Below are positions 1-6,456 of a stretch of 17,554 nt of DNA, piece by piece. Positions within the stretch are counted from its first letter, which is position 1. Every line of letters starts with the position of its first letter. The translations under genes and the position numbers were made by a program. The notes beneath the pieces were generated by a model that saw nothing but the letters and a program-made list of their open reading frames with translations, was not told the DNA's origin and did not search any database. The DNA comes from JBGOUJ01 sp041477005. GTDB lineage: Bacteria > Acidobacteriota > Terriglobia > Bryobacterales > JACQDG01. The stretch is taken from contig JBGOUJ010000089.1 in assembly GCA_041477005.1 (NCBI GenBank), positions 1 to 17,554 on the forward strand, given 5' to 3'.

Positions 1-174
1 CACCACCAGAAAGGCTCCGTCCTCGCGTTCCATGTCCCGGTAGTTGAAGCCGCGGGCTTTACAGTAGTCCACCCGGCCCACTTCCATCCACACCAGGTAG
101 TTGGCGTAGTAGACGATTCCCATCTGGTCGGTTTCGGCGTAGCGCACGCGGAGGCGGGTTTCGACGGCGTTCAT
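1..174 (-). CDS. Acyl-CoA thioesterase, YbgC/4-hydroxybenzoyl-CoA thioesterase family (partial, N-terminal 58 residues)
   Basis: The minus strand reads from an ATG at 174-172 and stays open to the window edge, so only 58 residues are visible. The start RVRYAETDQMGIVYYANYL, followed by a WMEVGR segment, is the hallmark of the hotdog-fold YbgC/FadM/4HBT thioesterases. The Asp of AETDQMG (about residue 16) is the usual catalytic acid, and the NYL(V)W.E helix follows as in the family. Such cytosolic enzymes hydrolyse short or aromatic acyl-CoA thioesters; the substrate cannot be told. No clear Shine-Dalgarno precedes the ATG. The region just upstream is occupied by tandem repeats rather than an obvious promoter. 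The family is clear, the specific member is not. Confidence 0.85.
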   Translation of the reverse strand, partial: MNAVETRLRVRYAETDQMGIVYYANYLVWMEVGRVDYCKARGFNYRDMEREDGAFLVV

Positions 175-180
175 AGACGT

Positions 181-283
181 TTGAGGTTAGCGTGCCCACC
201 GGCTTGGCCGCAATGCGGGGCCGCCCATGCGGCTTGAGGTTAGCGTGCCAGTCGGCTGGGCCGCAACGCGGCCCATGCGGGCT
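181..283. repeat. Tandem pair of ~50-nt direct repeats in a gene-free stretch
   Basis: Two copies of a unit beginning TTGAGGTTAGCGTGCC lie at 181-233 and 234-283. The first 16 nt are identical, and both copies continue with a GGC(T)NGGCCGCAAYGCGG core and a CCCATGCGG end. The cores are near-palindromic (CCGCA-N-TGCGG) and could form small hairpins. The array sits directly upstream of the thioesterase start. The rest of 175-508 shows only an imperfect 8-nt tandem (GAAGTCTG at 315-322 and 323-330, variant to 340) and no coding sequence that I would support. Function is unknown; it may be a genome-wide dispersed repeat. Confidence 0.6.
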
Positions 284-508
284 GATCCGCGGGCCGCGCC
301 CGGCCGCAGCGGGAGAAGTCTGGAAGTCTGGGAAGCCTGGCGCATCGAGCATCGGTCTATGGCTGCAGGCCGGATGCGGTAAGATTGATTGAGTCGGTTC
401 GAGACGCTGATGGCCCAGGAAAACGGGGATTTCCCAGGCGCTCAAACGGCGGATCGATGAAGCGAAAACGCGCAATGAAAGCTTGACAGCAGCCCGCACA
501 CGCGACTA

Positions 509-1369
509 ATGGCAAAAGCACTCGTTCTGGGAGTTCGCGGGCAGTTGGGAACCGAGCTGATTCGGGAGCTGGTCTCGCGCGGCCACCAAGCCGCCGGGTT
601 GGGCCGGGACGAGCTGGATATCACCCGCGCCGAGCTGGTCGAGCAAGCCGTCCGCCTGCACCGCCCGGATTGGCTCCTCAACGCGGCCGCCTACAATCAG
701 GTGGACGTGGCGGAGCGGGAGCCGCTAGCCGCCATGCAGGTCAACGGCATAGCCGTGCGCCACATGGCCGTCTGCTGCCGCAACGCCGGCGTAACCCTGG
801 TACACTTCTCGACCGACCACGTCTTCGATGGAACCAAAACGAAGCCCTACACCGAAGACGACGTTGCCCGACCCGTTTCCGCCTATGGCGTATCCAAGCT
901 GGCCGGGGAGCTCTACGCCCAGGCGTACCTCGAAAAGTTCTACGTTGTGCGCACGGCGGGAGTATTCGGGACGGCCGGCCGGACCACCAACCGAGGCAAC
1001 TTTGTGGAGCTGATGCTGCGCATGGCCAGCGAAGGCCGCGCCATCCGCGTGGTCGAGGATTTCTATGCTTCCCCTACCTACGCCCCCGCCCTGGCCGCCC
1101 GCTCGCTGGACCTGCTCGACAGGCGCGCGCCCTACGGCATCTATCACATCGCCGGAGGGTGCGAGGTCTCGTGGTACGCCTACGCCCTGATGATCTTCGC
1201 CGAAGCCGGCATCCAGGCAGAGATTTCGCCGACCAACGACCGGGAGTACAAGACGCCAGCCCGCCGCCCCAAGTACTCAGTCCTGTCGAACGCCAAAATC
1301 GAAGCGGCAGGTCTGGCCCTGATGCCGTCGCTCGAACAGGCCCTCCGCGGGTACCTGAAGACCCGGTAG
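509..1369 (+). CDS. rfbD: dTDP-4-dehydrorhamnose reductase (RmlD/RfbD family)
   Basis: This 286-residue protein, of normal length for the family, carries the RmlD features in order: the Rossmann nucleotide loop GVRGQLG (8-14), NAAAYNQVD (58-66), HFSTDHVFDG (99-108), the catalytic Tyr/Lys pair in YGVSK (Y126, K130), RTAGVFG (148-154) and the C-terminal RPKYSVLSN (253-261). It catalyses the final NAD(P)H-dependent reduction giving dTDP-L-rhamnose for cell-surface polysaccharides. No other rml genes are in the window, so assignment to rhamnose rests on family alone; a related sugar-nucleotide reductase is possible. No good Shine-Dalgarno precedes the ATG, but the glycine loop follows at the normal distance. 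The gene is convergent with the VWFA gene downstream. Confidence 0.88.
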   Translation: MAKALVLGVRGQLGTELIRELVSRGHQAAGLGRDELDITRAELVEQAVRLHRPDWLLNAAAYNQVDVAEREPLAAMQVNGIAVRHMAVCCRNAGVTLVHFSTDHVFDGTKTKPYTEDDVARPVSAYGVSKLAGELYAQAYLEKFYVVRTAGVFGTAGRTTNRGNFVELMLRMASEGRAIRVVEDFYASPTYAPALAARSLDLLDRRAPYGIYHIAGGCEVSWYAYALMIFAEAGIQAEISPTNDREYKTPARRPKYSVLSNAKIEAAGLALMPSLEQALRGYLKTR

Positions 1370-1420
1370 TTTCGCGCCGGCGACCGTAGGTGTAAGAAGC
1401 TGCGAAAGAATCGACTTCGG

Positions 1421-1450
1421 CCGCGAATGAACGCGAATGCACGCGAATAA
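1421..1450. repeat. 10-nt tandem repeat, three units
   Basis: Three consecutive decamers, CCGCGAATGA, ACGCGAATGC and ACGCGAATAA, lie between the convergent rfbD and VWFA genes. They differ only at the first and last positions. They are immediately followed by the dispersed repeat at 1452-1482, so most of this 92-nt intergenic spacer is repeat sequence. No terminator is evident. Confidence 0.65.
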
Positions 1451-1451
1451 A

Positions 1452-1482
1452 AACCGCTCCGTCACCGTCGCGGCTCGGAAGG
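1452..1482. repeat. Dispersed 31-nt repeat, copy A (overlaps the 3' end of the VWFA gene)
   Basis: The sequence starting AACCGCTCC and ending GTCGCGGCTCGGAAGG recurs at 4812-4842 with three substitutions in 31 positions. Copy A contains the TGA stop of the minus-strand VWFA gene (1464-1462) and encodes its last residues (SEPRR), so the repeat has supplied the end of a protein. Copy B is intergenic. Confidence 0.65.
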
Positions 1483-2490
1483 AGTGCCCGTGTCCTTGGC
1501 GTAATATCCCTGGCGCGCCTGCACCCGCAAGTCGTGGTTGCGGGGAACGACCCTGATGTGCCGGAAGCCCGCGCCGGACTGGGCGGGAGTGAAGCCGATC
1601 GAATACTGGCTGCGCAGCTCCTCCTGAATCTCGTCGTAGATCATTTTCAGGGTCTTCTTGCGGCTCACTTCCAGCATCCGGCCGCCGGTCTCTTCGCTCA
1701 GCTTCTTGAGGGCCGATGATCCGCCACCGAAGCCGCCGATCATCCCGTAGCCGCCCGCCCGATAGTAGAATTCCCGGTCCAGGTAGAGGATGCTGTAGAT
1801 GATCACGTCCGACCTTTGCGCGGCCGACGCGGCCTGCTTGAGCGTCATCTGGCTGCCCTGGTCGTTGCCGTCGGTGATCAGGATGAGAGCCTTGCGTCCG
1901 ACCTGGTGTTTCATCTGGTCGTCGGCGGCCAGGTAGACGGCGTCGTAAAGCAGCGTGCCTCGCGGCCTGCTGGCGCTGGGAACCGGCCCGCCGCCCATCC
2001 CACTGCCACCGTTGACCCGAAGCTTTTCCAGGCCGGCCCGCAGCAGCCGGACCGAGTCGGTGAAGTCCTGCAGCAGGTCCACGTTGACGTCGAAGCTGAG
2101 CAGGAAGGACTGGTCCTTCTTTACGCGCAGCATCTGGTCCAAAAACTGCGAGGAGGCCTGACGCTCCTGGCTGATGAGGTTGCCCTGGCTCACGCTGGTA
2201 TCCACCAGCAGGCCCATGGTCAGCGGCAGATCGTTCTGGCGGGAAAAATACTTGATGGTCTGCGGCTGACCCTCCTCCTCCACCGTGAAGTCGGACTTCT
2301 CCAGGTTGCCCACGAGCTGCCCTGGCTTGTTCCGGACCGTGAAAAAGATGTTGACGACCTCGACCTCGACCGAAATGTTGGGGATCTCTTCCGTTTTCGG
2401 AGGCTGTTGGGCCGGGGCGGGCGGCCAGGGGACCAGCCAGGCGGCCAGAACCATCGCCGCCAGAGCCGGAATCCAAGAAGGTCGCTTCAT
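1462..2490 (-). CDS. Secreted VWFA-related protein (acidobacterial type)
   Basis: This 342-residue protein begins with a signal peptide (about 1-28, ending PAPAQ). A beta-rich segment follows (VNIFFTVRNKPGQLVGNLEKSDF, about 46-68), then a von Willebrand factor A domain. The metal-ion site is complete: DTSVS (D97, S99, S101), Thr in RGTLLYDAV (T179) and ITDGND (D207). A Gly/Tyr-rich insert lies at 243-258. This is the architecture of the VWFA-related proteins abundant in Acidobacteriota, thought to act in cell-envelope protein binding; no specific ligand is known. The start is supported by AGGA six nucleotides upstream. A TATAAT on the minus strand (2509-2504) may be the -10 box. The C-terminal residues come from a dispersed repeat. 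Confidence 0.88.
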   Translation of the reverse strand: MKRPSWIPALAAMVLAAWLVPWPPAPAQQPPKTEEIPNISVEVEVVNIFFTVRNKPGQLVGNLEKSDFTVEEEGQPQTIKYFSRQNDLPLTMGLLVDTSVSQGNLISQERQASSQFLDQMLRVKKDQSFLLSFDVNVDLLQDFTDSVRLLRAGLEKLRVNGGSGMGGGPVPSASRPRGTLLYDAVYLAADDQMKHQVGRKALILITDGNDQGSQMTLKQAASAAQRSDVIIYSILYLDREFYYRAGGYGMIGGFGGGSSALKKLSEETGGRMLEVSRKKTLKMIYDEIQEELRSQYSIGFTPAQSGAGFRHIRVVPRNHDLRVQARQGYYAKDTGTPSEPRR

Positions 2491-2495
2491 CAGCT

Positions 2496-2505
2496 ATCCT
2501 AGGAT
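2496..2505. promoter_or_regulatory. Palindrome ATCCTAGGAT providing ribosome binding sites for both divergent genes
   Basis: Start codons at 2490 (minus) and 2511 (plus) are separated by 20 nt. The centre is a perfect 10-nt palindrome. On each strand it reads AGGA exactly six nucleotides before the ATG (plus 2501-2504, minus 2500-2497), so one symmetrical site can serve as Shine-Dalgarno for both. The plus-strand promoter must lie inside the opposite coding sequence. Confidence 0.7.
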
Positions 2506-2510
2506 TATAT

Positions 2511-3500
2511 ATGCGCTCTTCACTCTTTTTGATTCTAGCAACTTTGAGCGCCGGGGCTCTCTCCCAGCGCCCACCGGTGTTCCGGGCCGGGACCGAGCAG
2601 GTCGTGGTCCCCGTCACCGTGAAAGACGCCAAAGGGCAATTGGTCGAAGGCCTGGAGGCGGGTGACTTTCGCCTGCTCGAGGACAGCGTGGAGCAGAAGA
2701 TTGTGAGTTTTTCCGCCGACCCTTTGCCGCTGGCGGCGGCCGTGCTGATCGATGCCGGGCTCAGCAATCCGACCGCCCATCGCCTCCGCGCCACTTTCCC
2801 CGGCCTTTCGGAGGCCTTCAGCGAGTTGGACGAGGTGGCGGTCTTCTCTTTCGACACGGGCTTCCGGACCGTCGCCCCCTTCACCTCCGACAAGGAGCGG
2901 ATCTACACGGCCCTGAAACACATGGACATCGGCGCCGAGTACAGCCAGACAGGTGAGCCGTTGAACTCGCCCACCCCCCGCATCAACGGCTGGCCGGTGG
3001 GCGGCCCACCGGCGTCGCACGGATCGACCTCTCAGGTTTTCAAGAATATCGACGACGCCGTGTTCGCCGCCGCCAAGCTTCTGGGCACGCGCGACCCGGC
3101 TCGGCGCAGGATCATCTTGCTCATCTCCGACGGTCTCAATTCACCGCGCAACCGGGTCTCGACCGCCGAAGTGCTCACCGTCCTGCGAAAGAGCGGCGTG
3201 GAGGTGTATTCGATCGGCCTGGATGACGCCAAGCTCTCGAAGAACGCCAACGTGCTCGCCCGCTACGGGCCGGCCAGCGGCGGGGATTTCTACACGGCTT
3301 TGAAGAAGACCGCCATCGACCCGATCTACGCCCGCATCACGGAGCAGGCGCGATACCAATACATATTGACTTACATCCCCCAGAAGCCCCCGACCGTCGA
3401 GCCGGTCTTTCGGGCGATCGAGGTCCGCGTGAAGAAGCCGGGGGTGACGGTCCTCGCGCGCGACGGTTACATTCCCGAGCCGCGGGCGCCCCAGCCATGA
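2511..3500 (+). CDS. Secreted VWFA-related protein with incomplete metal site
   Basis: This 329-residue paralogue of the divergent neighbour has a signal peptide (about 1-18, ending AGALS), then VVVPVTVKDAKGQLVEGLEAGDFRLLEDS (31-59), then the VWFA domain and a C-terminal segment RYQYILTYIP...AIEVRVKKPGV (281-313) typical of the acidobacterial family. The first metal-site motif is IDAGLS (D81, G83, S85), so the first serine of DxSxS is replaced by glycine. The second motif ISDGLN (D207) is intact, but no clear equivalent of the middle threonine is seen. Metal-dependent binding may be altered. The start is supported by AGGA at 2501-2504. The stop overlaps the start of the DNA glycosylase by 4 nt. 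Confidence 0.87.
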   Translation: MRSSLFLILATLSAGALSQRPPVFRAGTEQVVVPVTVKDAKGQLVEGLEAGDFRLLEDSVEQKIVSFSADPLPLAAAVLIDAGLSNPTAHRLRATFPGLSEAFSELDEVAVFSFDTGFRTVAPFTSDKERIYTALKHMDIGAEYSQTGEPLNSPTPRINGWPVGGPPASHGSTSQVFKNIDDAVFAAAKLLGTRDPARRRIILLISDGLNSPRNRVSTAEVLTVLRKSGVEVYSIGLDDAKLSKNANVLARYGPASGGDFYTALKKTAIDPIYARITEQARYQYILTYIPQKPPTVEPVFRAIEVRVKKPGVTVLARDGYIPEPRAPQP

Positions 3501-4093
3501 GAAAAGTCATCCGGCATCTGAAAGCCGCCGATCCGGTCCTGGCAGGCATCATCCAGCAGGTCGGCCCCTGCCGCATTCAGTACCGGGAGACCGACTTTAC
3601 CGCCCTGGCCCGAGCCATCGTTTTCCAGCAGTTGAACGGCACGGCCGCCGCCACGATTTTCGCGCGCACCGTGGCGGCGACGGGCCAGGGGCGCCTGTCG
3701 CCGCGAGCCGTATTGCGGACGCCGGTCGCCCGCCTGCGCGAGGCCGGACTCTCGGCCGCCAAGACCGCCTACCTCCGGGACCTGGCCGAGAATGTCGTGA
3801 GCGGCGCCATCCGTTTCCGGCGGCTGCCCGCCATGTCCGACGAGGATGTGATCGCCACACTCACCCAGGTGAAGGGCATCGGCGTGTGGACGGCCCACAT
3901 GTTCCTGCTTTTTGCCCTGCGCCGGCCCGACGTCCTGCCGGTGGGCGATTACGGAGTTCGGGCCGCCATGAAGAAGGCCTACGGCCTGCCCCATCTGCCC
4001 AAGCCCGCCGAGATGGAGAGGATCGCGCTACCCTGGCGCCCCTACTGCAGCATCGCTTCCTGGTACCTCTGGCGCAGCCTGCAGATCAAATAA
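3497..4093 (+). CDS. DNA-3-methyladenine glycosylase II-like (HhH-GPD superfamily, AlkA-type)
   Basis: This 198-residue protein matches the short AlkA-like glycosylases that lack the N-terminal domain of E. coli AlkA. The FTALARAIVFQQLN segment (34-47) is typical. The helix-hairpin-helix KGIGVWTA (126-133) binds the DNA backbone, and VGDYGVR (149-155) carries the catalytic aspartate D151. The end, WRPYCSIASWYLWR (180-193), is the usual C-terminal signature. It should excise alkylated purines by base-excision repair in the cytoplasm. Its ATG overlaps the preceding VWFA stop as ATGA, so it is probably translated by coupling, an odd partner for a secreted protein. Function is confident at the family level. 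Confidence 0.9.
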   Translation: MRKVIRHLKAADPVLAGIIQQVGPCRIQYRETDFTALARAIVFQQLNGTAAATIFARTVAATGQGRLSPRAVLRTPVARLREAGLSAAKTAYLRDLAENVVSGAIRFRRLPAMSDEDVIATLTQVKGIGVWTAHMFLLFALRRPDVLPVGDYGVRAAMKKAYGLPHLPKPAEMERIALPWRPYCSIASWYLWRSLQIK

Positions 4094-4210
4094 TACACTC
4101 GATTCATTGATATCATCGGCTGAAGACACAGCCTCCAGGAATCCGGGCGGTGTCGGCGGCTATCGCGGCGGCGATGGCGTTGGCTGGACTGTGAATGGTA
4201 GCATTGAGTC

Positions 4211-4780
4211 ATGATCGCAACTGTGCGGGACGTTCTGGTGCGGACCAAAACCGACTTCGAGTGCCTGCCCGAGGAAGGACTCTGGGAGGTAGTCGACGGG
4301 AGGGCCATCCTCTTGCCTGCTAGTGACTACCAACACCAGAAGGTCAGCTTCGCCCTCTCGAAGGCCCTTGACCGGGACCTTACTTCCCTGGGCTATGGAG
4401 AGGTTCTTGCTACCATGAACGTTCACATACCGGTGCAAGACAGGGCCTTCGGCGAGATCCAGAATCGAGTGCCGGACCTGGTGGTTTTCAAACAAAAGCC
4501 GGAAAAGGACTTCGAGGTCGGCCGGCCGCCCGAGCTGGTCGTCGAGATCCTGTCCACCCGCCGCGGCAACGTCGAGCGCACGGAAAAGCTCGACGACTAC
4601 GCTCGCGCCGGCATCGCCGAATACTGGATCGTCAACCCCTTCGACCGGGCCGTCGAGGTGTACTTGCTCCACCAGGGCGACTACGTGTTGCGGGAGACGA
4701 TCTCCCAGGGATCCCTCTCGCCCGAAGCGTTCCCGGGAATAAAAATCGACTTAAAGGAAATCTGGGCCGCTCTCGATTGA
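4211..4780 (+). CDS. Uma2 family endonuclease (DUF820, PD-(D/E)XK fold)
   Basis: This 189-residue protein follows the Uma2/DUF820 pattern: an N-terminal part with EEGLWEVVDGRAILLPAS (21-38), then a nuclease-like core with VPDLVVF (D89), ELVVEILS (E108, E112), KLDDYARAGIAEYWIV (K126) and a C-terminal LSPEAFPGIKIDL (169-181). The D/E/K arrangement fits the PD-(D/E)XK fold. Members occur in large multicopy families in Cyanobacteria, Chloroflexi and Acidobacteriota; biological substrates are not established. It stands alone, preceded by a 117-nt spacer (4094-4210) in which I see no convincing promoter or Shine-Dalgarno. Confidence 0.88.
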   Translation: MIATVRDVLVRTKTDFECLPEEGLWEVVDGRAILLPASDYQHQKVSFALSKALDRDLTSLGYGEVLATMNVHIPVQDRAFGEIQNRVPDLVVFKQKPEKDFEVGRPPELVVEILSTRRGNVERTEKLDDYARAGIAEYWIVNPFDRAVEVYLLHQGDYVLRETISQGSLSPEAFPGIKIDLKEIWAALD

Positions 4781-4811
4781 CGCTTAGGGCCTGTCAAGAA
4801 ATAACAGTGCC

Positions 4812-4857
4812 AACCGCTCCCTGACGGTCGCGGCTCGGAAGGGCTTTCTGAGCCGCG
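4812..4857. repeat. Dispersed repeat copy B with a 13-bp hairpin between convergent genes
   Basis: Positions 4812-4842 match the copy at 1452-1482 with three substitutions. Here the 3' part also folds into a hairpin: CGCGGCTCGGAAG (4829-4841) pairs with TTTCTGAGCCGCG (4845-4857) around a 3-nt loop, with two G-T pairs. It lies between the convergent Uma2 and LolA-like genes and could act as a bidirectional transcription barrier, although no T-tract follows. Confidence 0.65.
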
Positions 4858-4909
4858 CGCGTGAGCAAGCGGACTCGGCGTGCTGGCATGGTAATTCTAT
4901 GACGGGCGC

Positions 4910-5737
4910 TTACTTGTCCCCCGGCAGCACCTTGACCCCCTTCTTCAGCTCGAACACGGAATCGTTGAGGCCCTTGTTGATCTCCACGGTTTCGTTGAAC
5001 ATCTCGAAGATCTTTTCGCCGTCCCGCACGAGCTGCGAATTCCACGGCACCTGGACGCCCGAGACGTTGCGGTATTTCGAATAGTTGCCGACTTCGCGAG
5101 TTGTCTCCCGCGTCTTAGGATCCCGCCGGACATACTCCTGCCGGACCGGCAGGTGGCTGGACTGCAGCAGGTAGACCATCGTGGCATTGTTGTCGCCATC
5201 CGTGACACGGACCATGTCGACGGGCACGTTGTCGATGATCTCCGTGCCTGTCGAGTCGAATATCATGCCGGGTTCGTCCAAGCGGTATTTGAGGGTGTAG
5301 AAGATGTCCCGCCGGAGCCGCTCGCGGTATAGCCGCATGTAATCTTCCGGAAACGGCCGGGCGCCCCGGAAGGTGATGTCCCAACCCTGGCCGCCGATGA
5401 AAAGCGAGCCGTAATCGGCTTTCTTGCCGAACTCCCGGCGCTCGCGCACGCCGAGCCAGCCGGGATCGGGGGAGGAGGGCTTGGGATCGTATCTGATGTA
5501 GATGGCCACGACGGAGAGGCCGCTCAGCCGCTCCTGGTAGAACTGGTACGCGCGGCCGTGCTGCGCCTTGTCCCGCATGCTCAGAAAGGTCTGGCCGCCG
5601 AGCGCTTCCAGACACTTCTTAATGAGCCGTTGGCCGGCTTGCTGCGGCGTCTCGGCGTGGAGCGACGCCGCCATCAGAACCGCGACTGTAAGAAGGCGTA
5701 AGAAAATCAAACGACGCCGCAGGGAGCGGAGCGTCAT
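4910..5737 (-). CDS. Secreted LolA-like (outer-membrane lipoprotein-sorting-fold) protein of unknown function
   Basis: I place the start at the ATG 5737-5735, giving 275 residues. It overlaps the preceding C26 stop as ATGA and begins a good signal peptide (MTLRSLRRRLIFLRLLTVAV, cleavage about after LHA-28). An upstream extension to 5824 exists but lies within the previous gene and hides the signal peptide. The mature part begins with a helix and LGGQTFLSM, then beta-rich repeats. It ends with YRNVSGVQVPWNSQLVRDG and a FEMFNETVEINKGL segment. That end closely resembles the C-terminal domain of the M16-like protein in the same operon (YEDFREVDGIRVPF...). Both look like LolA-type periplasmic lipid- or peptide-binding domains, by pattern rather than proof. 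Confidence 0.75.
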   Translation of the reverse strand: MTLRSLRRRLIFLRLLTVAVLMAASLHAETPQQAGQRLIKKCLEALGGQTFLSMRDKAQHGRAYQFYQERLSGLSVVAIYIRYDPKPSSPDPGWLGVRERREFGKKADYGSLFIGGQGWDITFRGARPFPEDYMRLYRERLRRDIFYTLKYRLDEPGMIFDSTGTEIIDNVPVDMVRVTDGDNNATMVYLLQSSHLPVRQEYVRRDPKTRETTREVGNYSKYRNVSGVQVPWNSQLVRDGEKIFEMFNETVEINKGLNDSVFELKKGVKVLPGDK

Positions 5738-6456
5738 CCGCCGATTCCTTGGCACGCCGCAACGAACCGCCGCAGCAGCGCCATGCTGACGGCACTCTCG
5801 CAGAAGATCCGCTCGGGGTGCCACTGGACGGCCATCAGGAAGCGGCCGTTCAAGTTCGCTTCCATCGCTTCGATCACGCCATCGGGCGCCGAGGCCGTGA
5901 CCCGGAAATCCGGCGCCACCCGGTCGACGCTTTGGTGATGGGTGCTGTTGACGGTATGCGGGCCGATGCCGGCCAGCGCGGCCAGCAGCGATCCTGCCAC
6001 AACCGTGACGGGATGCCGTGTCTTGTGCTCGCTGTGCTCGATCTCGGTGCGGATAGCGTCGGGGATATGCTGCACGAGCGTTCCGCCGTAGTGCACGTTC
6101 ATCGACTGCATGCCGTAGCAGATGCCCAGCACCGGCCGCCCGGCGCGGCTGGCCTCCTCGAGCAGGGCGAAGTCGGTCTCATCGCGCTGGGGGTTCACGA
6201 ACCCGACCGCCGGGCTCCGCTTGGCCCCATAGCGAGCCGGATCCACGTCGCTGTCGCAGCCGGAAAGCAGAATGCCATCCAGGCGCGGGAACATCTCGCG
6301 CGCCACGCCGGGAATCAGGGGGATCATCACCGGTAGCCCGCCCGCCGCCGCCACCGCTTCGAAATAGGTCGGCTGCAGATACCACCGGCTCTTCTGCCAG
6401 TCGCCTTGCTCGCGGTCTTCCCAGCGCGCCGGGATGCCGATCAGGGGCTTGTTCAC
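5734..6456 (-). CDS. Gamma-glutamyl-gamma-aminobutyrate hydrolase-like peptidase C26 (PuuD-like class-I glutamine amidotransferase fold)
   Basis: This 240-residue protein starts at GTG 6456-6454, which overlaps the upstream M16 stop as GTGA. It carries the C26 landmarks: IGIPARW (6-12), YFEAVAAAGGLPVMIP (31-46), ILLSGCDSDVDP (62-73), the nucleophile elbow GICYGMQ (C113), STHHQSV (171-177) and QWHPE (H213, E215). The Cys-His-Glu triad is complete. Homologues hydrolyse gamma-glutamyl amide bonds such as gamma-glutamyl-GABA or other gamma-glutamyl peptides in the cytoplasm. No other putrescine-pathway genes are nearby; the gene lies in an operon with periplasmic M16 proteases, so a role in peptide turnover is as plausible as polyamine use. 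The substrate is inference. Confidence 0.9.
   Translation of the reverse strand: MNKPLIGIPARWEDREQGDWQKSRWYLQPTYFEAVAAAGGLPVMIPLIPGVAREMFPRLDGILLSGCDSDVDPARYGAKRSPAVGFVNPQRDETDFALLEEASRAGRPVLGICYGMQSMNVHYGGTLVQHIPDAIRTEIEHSEHKTRHPVTVVAGSLLAALAGIGPHTVNSTHHQSVDRVAPDFRVTASAPDGVIEAMEANLNGRFLMAVQWHPERIFCESAVSMALLRRFVAACQGIGG

Noticed and set aside
181..283. CRISPR array
   Set aside because: Only two adjoining units with no unique spacers of regular length.
192..392. 66-codon ORF in the repeat-bearing spacer
   Set aside because: It is largely translated repeat sequence and lacks a Shine-Dalgarno and any recognisable pattern.
483..511. TTGACA with ACTAAT as a promoter for rfbD
   Set aside because: The -10 would overlap the ATG at 509, so transcription would begin after the start codon.
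1277..2893. 538-codon minus-strand ORF spanning the rfbD end and both VWFA genes
   Set aside because: It overlaps three genes in other frames, has low-complexity Arg/Gly/Pro-rich translation and no motifs.
4910..5824. Start of the LolA-like protein at 5824
   Set aside because: The extra 29 residues lie within the C26 gene and precede a good signal peptide that begins at the ATGA overlap (5737).
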